Assembly: GCA_029938505.1 (NCBI GenBank) | Contig: JAOZUV010000044.1 | Span: 1 to 10,224, forward strand | Origin: Bacteroidales bacterium | Lineage (GTDB): Bacteria; Bacteroidota; Bacteroidia; Bacteroidales; GCA-2711565 | Direction of reading: 5' to 3' | Length of the DNA stretch: 10,224 bases | In this document: positions 5,488 through 10,224 of the stretch, in pieces | How positions within the stretch are numbered: position 1 is the stretch's first letter | How the letters are laid out: every line of letters starts with the position of its first letter | Translations under genes and position numbers: made by a program | The notes under the pieces: generated by a model | Database searches by the model: none | What the model saw: the letters and a program-made list of their open reading frames with translations, nothing else | What the model was told of the DNA's origin: nothing

Positions 5488-6729
5488 ATGCTCTTCAAAA
5501 GAAAAATATATACGAGTGGATCATCCCTATCGAGCCTAGCCTGGCAACGGTTTTTAAAAAACAAACTGGCTCTAGCTGCTTCTGCTTACATCGCTTTTGT
5601 GATATTGGTTTCGATATTGGGATACTTAATCACTCCTGACTCTAGCCCCTTTGCTAATAGTCAAACACTCGAAATTGCAACCCATAAACCAGGAAGTAAA
5701 ATTTCATTTCTTTTGATAAGAAAAAATGAAACTACAGAAAATAAAACCATATTTCAACGTATGTTTTTTGGCAAAAAAAGCAATTTCATAAAAACCCCAT
5801 TTACAGCATATTCGTTCCAGGATGATAAAATTATTTTAACAGATTATGCACCTGAAACAAAAAGTAAAGATCTAATGAAGCTAGAATTTTCATTAGCAGA
5901 TGTTTGTTTTTCACTCAAAACTAAGAGTATTAAATACAATGATGAAACAAATCAAATCCAATTTCGTAATCTGAAAGATGAAGAAAAAATAGTTAGTCCA
6001 AGCAAATTACGAAACTTAATATTAGAAAAACACCTCAAGAATCAACGATTTTTATTGGGAACTGATCATTATGGCCGAGATTATCTGAGTCAATTAATAA
6101 TTGGCGCAAGGGTAAGTTTAGCAGTAGGCTTTATTGCTGTTATAATTTCTTTAGTTATTGGAATTCTTTTAGGTTCTCTGGCTGGGTTTTTTCGTGGATG
6201 GGTCGATCAATTTATCATTTGGTTTATCAATGTAGTATGGTCTATTCCTACCCTCCTTCTTGTTATTGCAATCACCTTTGCTTTAGGAAAAGGCTTTTGG
6301 CAGGTTTTTATTGCTGTAGGAATAAGCATGTGGGTTGAAGTAGCACGAATAGTCAGAGGTCAGATTTTTAGTATCCGCGAAAAAGAATTTGTTGAAGCAG
6401 GAAAAGCTTTAGGGTTTAGCAATTTCAGAATTATTTTTTATCACATACTACCCAATATCATGGGACCCGTCATCGTCATTTCAGCAGCTAACTTTGCATC
6501 AGCAATATTGATTGAAGCAGGTTTGAGTTTCCTCGGAATTGGGGTTCAACCACCCATGCCTTCATGGGGAGGAATGATCAAAGAAAATTATGCATACATC
6601 ATCCTTGATTCTTCATATCTAGCGATACTTCCTGGTGTCGCTATTATGCTTATGGTACTTTCATTTATGATTATTGGAAACGGGCTAAGAGAGGCACTAG
6701 ATGTTAAAACAAGTAATGCAAAAAATTAA
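5488..6729 (+). CDS. ABC transporter permease, OppC/DppC type, with a large extracytoplasmic insertion
   Basis: A 413-residue inner-membrane permease subunit of the dipeptide/oligopeptide/nickel importer family. The N-terminus has the OppC_N pattern: SLAWQRFLKNKLALAA leading into TM1 at about 27-48. The family block LGTDHYGRD lies at 190-198 and precedes the BPD_transp_1 core with about five more helices (near 209-234, 243-264, 268-288, 324-346, 378-400). The EAA loop that docks on the ATPase is clear at 303-323 (EAGKALGFSNFR...HILPN), and GLSFLGIGVQPPMPSWGGM follows. Typical DppC/OppC proteins are about 300 residues; the excess sits between TM1 and LGTDHYGRD (about 49-189), Lys- and Thr-rich and outside the membrane. 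No second permease, ATPase or binding protein is adjacent: upstream is a divergent tRNA and downstream a convergent gene. Substrate is unknown; peptides are the family default. Confidence 0.9.
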   Translation: MLFKRKIYTSGSSLSSLAWQRFLKNKLALAASAYIAFVILVSILGYLITPDSSPFANSQTLEIATHKPGSKISFLLIRKNETTENKTIFQRMFFGKKSNFIKTPFTAYSFQDDKIILTDYAPETKSKDLMKLEFSLADVCFSLKTKSIKYNDETNQIQFRNLKDEEKIVSPSKLRNLILEKHLKNQRFLLGTDHYGRDYLSQLIIGARVSLAVGFIAVIISLVIGILLGSLAGFFRGWVDQFIIWFINVVWSIPTLLLVIAITFALGKGFWQVFIAVGISMWVEVARIVRGQIFSIREKEFVEAGKALGFSNFRIIFYHILPNIMGPVIVISAANFASAILIEAGLSFLGIGVQPPMPSWGGMIKENYAYIILDSSYLAILPGVAIMLMVLSFMIIGNGLREALDVKTSNAKN

Positions 6730-6730
6730 A

Positions 6731-8215
6731 TCAATCACAAACATTATTATATTCATTGGCACATTCCCCTTTTAGGAAGTTGATTTTGATCATAAAATAG
6801 AAATCAAAGCCGTCAAAATCATTAGCTCCCAAAAAAGCACCCAATTTATCAGTACCAATTGTAAAAGCGCCATATCTCACCGATAGACCTAATCGTAATT
6901 CATTAAAATCGTATAAAGAAAGAGGTGTGCTTACTTCAAAACGTTGAGTTTCGAAACGAGGCATGAATGCAACTAATGAAGGCCGACGAATCTGATACTT
7001 ACTAATTTTTAATGGTAGCATGAGCAATCCGCCAAAATATATATTCTTATAATAATGATAATCAGCTTGTACACTCAAGGCCGTTGGCAAACCGATAGAA
7101 AACGTTGTATCCCTCAAAGACTCAGTAGAATTACCATAATAACGTTCACTCAAATCTGTACTAATTTGGTATGCCGAACGAAAATCAATTGTATCAATAC
7201 GTGACCAATCCATCTCACCAGAATATTCATGTATTCTTGCATTAGAATTATATTTAATGCTACCTATATCTAATAAGGATACACCCAATTTAAAAATATA
7301 AGGCTCAAATCCTTCCTCACATGCTCGTTCATACTTTTTATTTTCATAACCTTTTGTCTTCAATTGGTATGTAATTCCTAAATCAAATCCCCATCCCTTA
7401 CCTAGTTTCTTCAAATTATCAAAATAGTCATTCGACTCATACTCTACAGGCAAAGCATATCCGAACCTAAAATCTGATGCACTTACTTCAGCATCACCAC
7501 CTGAAGTAATTGAATAATCTAAATTGTCAACATCAACAAATGTAGCCGCATAAGAAAACATCCTTTTAAGGGTAATCCCTCCACTTAAATGTTTATTATA
7601 ATTTTTTTTTAATACACTGGCATACGTAAAGCCCAGTTCAAGCCAACTAGCTCCTGCCGCTCCATAATTTGAACCTTCATAAACTTCATCTAACTGATCT
7701 CCATAGCTGAATCCTTTATATAAAAAATTAGCCAGATCAAAAGGGAGCCCCTTTTCAGAAATATTATTTCGAAATGAACTATAAAACCCAAAAGCCTGAT
7801 CATTTTTAGAATAAAAAACAGAAGGCCCCATAATTGTGGCATTTACAAAAATATTAGCAAAATTACCATTCGGATAAATAACTTCCTTAAAGTTCATATC
7901 ATCACGAGGCATCCAGTCATCATTTTCATTATAATAATCAATATTACGTCTAATCTCTTTGATTAAACTCCCTAAACTATAGTCATCTTTGGGGATGTAG
8001 AGGTAATTATTTTGCACCGAGAAATCAAAAGAAAGTATATGGATATCCATAAATAATTTGGAATTCACTATGCTTGATGGATTAATCATAATGCCTTGAG
8101 AACCGGAAAAGTTGCTTCCAATAATCCCTAAACGATCCTGAGCAATAACGGGATTGCATAAACCACAAATAAAAATCAGACAGAGTATTAAATATTGAGA
8201 CATTTTTTTTATCAT
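6731..8215 (-). CDS. DUF5723-like outer-membrane beta-barrel protein
   Basis: A predicted secreted beta-barrel protein of 494 residues from the preferred start. The N-terminus MIKKMSQYLILCLIF...VIAQ is a Sec signal peptide ending near residue 26. The mature part begins with GIIGSNFSGSQGIMINPSSI, a Gly-rich segment with an Asn-Pro motif like those of Bacteroidota PorV/FadL-like barrels and DUF5723 proteins, then alternating aromatic strands throughout (GFDLGITYQLKT, LRLGLSVRYGAF, FDFYFMIKINF). The C-terminus has two Cys eight residues apart (Cys-AlaAsnGlu...Val-Cys-Asp), which could form a disulfide. The frame is open up to an ATG at 8272, but that start adds 19 residues ahead of the signal peptide; the ATG at 8215 (or 8203) is more sensible. 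Role unknown. The stop lies 1 nt from that of the convergent permease gene. The DUF assignment is from memory of family pattern. Confidence 0.75.
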   Translation of the reverse strand: MIKKMSQYLILCLIFICGLCNPVIAQDRLGIIGSNFSGSQGIMINPSSIVNSKLFMDIHILSFDFSVQNNYLYIPKDDYSLGSLIKEIRRNIDYYNENDDWMPRDDMNFKEVIYPNGNFANIFVNATIMGPSVFYSKNDQAFGFYSSFRNNISEKGLPFDLANFLYKGFSYGDQLDEVYEGSNYGAAGASWLELGFTYASVLKKNYNKHLSGGITLKRMFSYAATFVDVDNLDYSITSGGDAEVSASDFRFGYALPVEYESNDYFDNLKKLGKGWGFDLGITYQLKTKGYENKKYERACEEGFEPYIFKLGVSLLDIGSIKYNSNARIHEYSGEMDWSRIDTIDFRSAYQISTDLSERYYGNSTESLRDTTFSIGLPTALSVQADYHYYKNIYFGGLLMLPLKISKYQIRRPSLVAFMPRFETQRFEVSTPLSLYDFNELRLGLSVRYGAFTIGTDKLGAFLGANDFDGFDFYFMIKINFLKGECANEYNNVCD

Positions 8216-8376
8216 GGAATAATTGCTAGTCTTTTTTATCAATAAGATTTGGTTAAAATTAATCAAAAGCATTGTATTTTAAAACCCCAATAATCAGATT
8301 ATATTGTAAGTTCAGCTTCAAAATAAATTTTCTGAATATTTTTTGGAAAAATATCCTGTTCTGAAAAATATTTTAT

Positions 8377-8384
8377 TACTTTTG
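8377..8384 (+). promoter_or_regulatory. -7 promoter element for tRNA-Leu
   Basis: TACTTTTG matches TAnnTTTG and ends 22 nt before the tRNA 5' end. No TTG lies at the right -33 distance. The 190-nt gap from 8216 also serves the divergent outer-membrane gene, for which I see no clear promoter. Confidence 0.58.
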
Positions 8385-8406
8385 CAAACCTAAAAACGAA
8401 CTAATT

Positions 8407-8488
8407 GCGGATGTGGCGTAATTGGTAGCCGCGCTAGACTTAGGATCTAGTGTCGAGAGACGTGGGGGTTCGAGTCCCTTCATCCGCA
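8407..8488 (+). tRNA. tRNA-Leu (TAG anticodon)
   Basis: A class II tRNA of 82 nt. The acceptor arms GCGGATG (8407-8413) and CATCCGC (8481-8487) are fully paired and discriminator A is at 8488. The anticodon stem CTAGA/TCTAG encloses CTTAGGA (anticodon TAG, reading CUN codons). The long variable arm (TGTCGAGAGACG region, about 8451-8462) is typical of leucine tRNAs, and the T loop is TTCGAGT. CCA is not encoded. It is a single-gene unit with a promoter element upstream and a terminator 12 nt downstream. Confidence 0.96.
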
Positions 8489-8495
8489 CAAAACT

Positions 8496-8533
8496 AAAAA
8501 CCTTAGTATAAAATTATACTAAGGTTTTTTTTT
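8496..8533 (+). terminator. terminator of tRNA-Leu
   Basis: CCTTAGTATA (8501-8510) pairs perfectly with TATACTAAGG (8515-8524) around an AAAT loop. A flanking A run (8496-8500) and a nine-T run (8525-8533) follow the standard intrinsic-terminator layout and separate the tRNA from tig. Confidence 0.88.
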
Positions 8534-8569
8534 AATTAATTGAAACACATTAATTTTATAATTAAATGG

Positions 8570-8577
8570 TATCTTTG
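8570..8577 (+). promoter_or_regulatory. -7 promoter element for tig-clpP
   Basis: TATCTTTG, an exact TAnnTTTG match, ends 29 nt before the tig start and lies after the tRNA-Leu terminator. No TTG is seen at the -33 distance. Confidence 0.6.
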
Positions 8578-8606
8578 CACCTCCATTTTTAAAAACAAAT
8601 TAGTCG

Positions 8607-9959
8607 ATGAATATTACAAAAGAAAACACTGGCGATTTAACTGCTATTATTAAAATTGAGTTAAAAGAAGAAGATTACCAAGAGAAGGTAAAAACAGTTT
8701 TAAAAGATTACCAACGCAAAGCGAATATTCCTGGTTTTAGATCAGGTAAAGTTCCTTTCGGAATGATTAACAAAATGTATGGCAAAGCAGTTTTGGCTGA
8801 AGAAATTAATAAAACAATTTCTGATTCGTTAAACCAGTACATCGTTGATGAAAAATTAGATATTCTAGGTTACCCTTTACCAAATACTGATCAAACAACA
8901 ACCGTTGATTTTGATACGCAAACTGAATTTGAATTTTTCTTTGATATTGGACTATCACCTGAATTTGAAGTTACTTTAGATGATAAAATCAAAGTAAATT
9001 ATTATAATATCAATGCTAACGATGAAGTAGTAGAAAAATATTTAGCTGATCTACGCTCACGTCATGGTAAAGATAGCAAACCAGAAACAGCAGGTGAAAC
9101 TGATGTTTTAATGGGAAATATAGTTGAGTTAAATGAAAATGACCAAGTGGTTGAAGAAGGCATTAATCTTTCATCGTCTGTTATCTTAACTAGCATCAAA
9201 TTAAAAACTGAATTAAAAAAATTCGTTGGTACAAAAATGGGAGACACTGTTACCTTCAACCCAATGAAAGCTACAAAAAGTGCAACTGAAGCTGCTGCAA
9301 TTCTAGGAGTATCTGCAGAAGATGCTGAAAAAGCAACCAACAAATTCAATTTCACAATTACTGAAATCACTCATAAAGAGCTGGCTGAATTGAATGAAGA
9401 ATTTTATAAAATAGTTTATCCTCAAGAAACCATTGAAAACGAAGAGCAGCTAAGAGCAAAAATCAAAACAGATGCTGAACTTTCATTTGTTGCTGAAAGC
9501 GATCGTCAATTTATGAACAATGCTGTTGAGAAATTGGTTGATCTTGCAAAAATTGAGCTTCCTAATGAATTCATGAAACGTTGGATACTTGAAAATGGTC
9601 AAGGAAAAATGACTGAAGAGCAAATTGAAACTCAATACGATAGTTATTCAAAATCATTGAAATGGCAATTGATTGAAGCTAAATTAGTGAAAGAACATGA
9701 CATTCAAGTTAGTCAGGAAGATGTAAAGGATCAGATCAAAAGCTACTTCTCTAATATGCAAGAAACTCAAGACGAAGAAACTGAGAAACGCATGAATGAG
9801 ATTGTTGATTCGATTATGCAAAACCAAGAAGAAACAAAACGTGTTTACGAACAATTATACGATAATAAATTACTAAATGTATTTAAAAGCACTATTAAAC
9901 AAGTAAACAAAAAAATTGGTTACGAAGAATTTGTTAAATTAGCTACTCAAACCAATTAA
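8607..9959 (+). CDS. tig: trigger factor (ribosome-associated chaperone)
   Basis: A 450-residue chaperone that binds nascent chains at the ribosomal exit tunnel. The N-terminal ribosome-binding domain (about 1-120) has the signature loop GFRSGKVP at 43-50, matching the GFRxGxxP motif that contacts ribosomal protein uL23. Residues about 150-250 occupy the place of the FKBP-type PPIase domain, but conservation is poor: GTKMGDTVTFNP is recognisable, while the GFEDGIKG-type active-site stretch is not, and an Ala-rich insert (ATEAAAILGVSAEDAEKA) is present. The C-terminal helical arm domain follows from ELAELNEEFYK at about 257 to the end, strongly charged. Length matches the family. The start at 8607 gives the standard N-terminus. 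clpP begins 9 nt after the stop, so the two are probably co-transcribed, as in many bacteria. Confidence 0.95.
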   Translation: MNITKENTGDLTAIIKIELKEEDYQEKVKTVLKDYQRKANIPGFRSGKVPFGMINKMYGKAVLAEEINKTISDSLNQYIVDEKLDILGYPLPNTDQTTTVDFDTQTEFEFFFDIGLSPEFEVTLDDKIKVNYYNINANDEVVEKYLADLRSRHGKDSKPETAGETDVLMGNIVELNENDQVVEEGINLSSSVILTSIKLKTELKKFVGTKMGDTVTFNPMKATKSATEAAAILGVSAEDAEKATNKFNFTITEITHKELAELNEEFYKIVYPQETIENEEQLRAKIKTDAELSFVAESDRQFMNNAVEKLVDLAKIELPNEFMKRWILENGQGKMTEEQIETQYDSYSKSLKWQLIEAKLVKEHDIQVSQEDVKDQIKSYFSNMQETQDEETEKRMNEIVDSIMQNQEETKRVYEQLYDNKLLNVFKSTIKQVNKKIGYEEFVKLATQTN

Positions 9960-9968
9960 TTGCTTATC

Positions 9969-10224
9969 ATGGATAATAACGAATTTAGAAAATTTGCGAT
10001 GAAAGAAAGAGGGATCAGTAGTCTGACCCTCGATCGATATAACTCAGTTCACGATAATTATATTTCACCAACTATTATTGAAGAACGCCAAATGAATATT
10101 GCGACTATGGACGTGTTTTCACGTTTGATGATGGATCGTATTATATTCTTGGGTGTACCAATCAATGATTATGTGGCTAATATCATTCAAGCACAATTAC
10201 TATTTTTGGAATCAGTAGATGCCT
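9969..10224 (+). CDS. clpP: ATP-dependent Clp protease proteolytic subunit (partial, N-terminal 85 codons)
   Basis: The beginning of ClpP, the serine-protease subunit that forms the barrel used by ClpX and related unfoldases. The visible part starts MDNNEFRKFAMKERGISSLT and includes ISPTIIEERQ and FSRLMMDRIIFLGVPINDYV, followed by ANIIQAQLLFLES: the axial-loop region and first handle-side elements of the family. The catalytic Ser-His-Asp residues would lie beyond the window. Bacteroidota ClpP proteins carry a longer N-terminal segment ahead of the IIEER block, as here. The start is 9 nt after the tig stop, without a promoter or terminator between. Assignment is secure despite truncation. Confidence 0.95.
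   Translation, partial: MDNNEFRKFAMKERGISSLTLDRYNSVHDNYISPTIIEERQMNIATMDVFSRLMMDRIIFLGVPINDYVANIIQAQLLFLESVDA

Noticed and set aside
8216..8272. 19-residue N-terminal extension of the outer-membrane gene from the ATG at 8272
   Set aside because: It would place a polar segment in front of a normal signal peptide; the ATG at 8215 gives a standard export signal.
9062..9370. 102-codon minus-strand frame inside tig
   Set aside because: Antisense shadow of the middle of trigger factor; the hydrophobic product is a by-product of the sense codons.
1..10224. Mobile element, CRISPR array, phage or defence system
   Set aside because: No transposase, integrase, recombinase, direct repeat array or tRNA-end duplication was seen next to either tRNA gene.

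Overview
The window reads as a chromosomal piece of a low-GC member of the Bacteroidota, probably a marine or anaerobic Bacteroidia relative. The evidence is the TonB-dependent receptor with a carboxypeptidase-regulatory-like N-terminal extension, a DUF5723-like outer-membrane protein, AroQ and ClpP N-termini of the Bacteroidota type, and repeated copies of the phylum's TAnnTTTG (-7) promoter element just upstream of genes. I see no insertion sequence, phage gene, CRISPR array or defence island. It is mostly housekeeping sequence.

Layout. 1-231 (minus): the start of aroQ (type II 3-dehydroquinate dehydratase), cut by the window edge. 261-2811 (plus): promoter, TPP riboswitch and one TonB-dependent receptor, most likely a thiamin/TPP outer-membrane importer. 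2872-3803: a single-gene unit for a membrane-anchored SPFH/prohibitin-like protein, closed by a hairpin terminator. 3850-4896: smpB followed 13 nt later by a secreted thioredoxin-fold protein (CGYC), closed by a terminator that could work in both directions. 4895-5083 (minus): an unrecognised 62-codon gene ending on that terminator. 5159-5400 (minus): tRNA-His(GTG) with its own promoter and one or two terminators. 5467-6729 (plus): an OppC/DppC-type ABC permease without visible partners. 6731-8215 (minus): the DUF5723-like outer-membrane protein, convergent with the permease and 1 nt from it. 8377-8533: tRNA-Leu(TAG) with promoter and terminator. 8570-10224 (plus): trigger factor (tig) followed by clpP, which runs off the window.

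How they fit together. tig-clpP couples nascent-chain folding with proteolysis, and smpB (trans-translation) serves the same protein quality-control theme. The SPFH protein may also belong to membrane quality control. The TPP riboswitch-receptor unit is the clearest regulated system: low intracellular TPP should allow the outer-membrane importer to be made. I found no convincing undescribed multi-gene system. The points most worth a second look are the Gln in place of a conserved active-site His in AroQ, the unknown 62-aa gene, the permease with a long extracytoplasmic insertion, and the degenerate PPIase domain of trigger factor.
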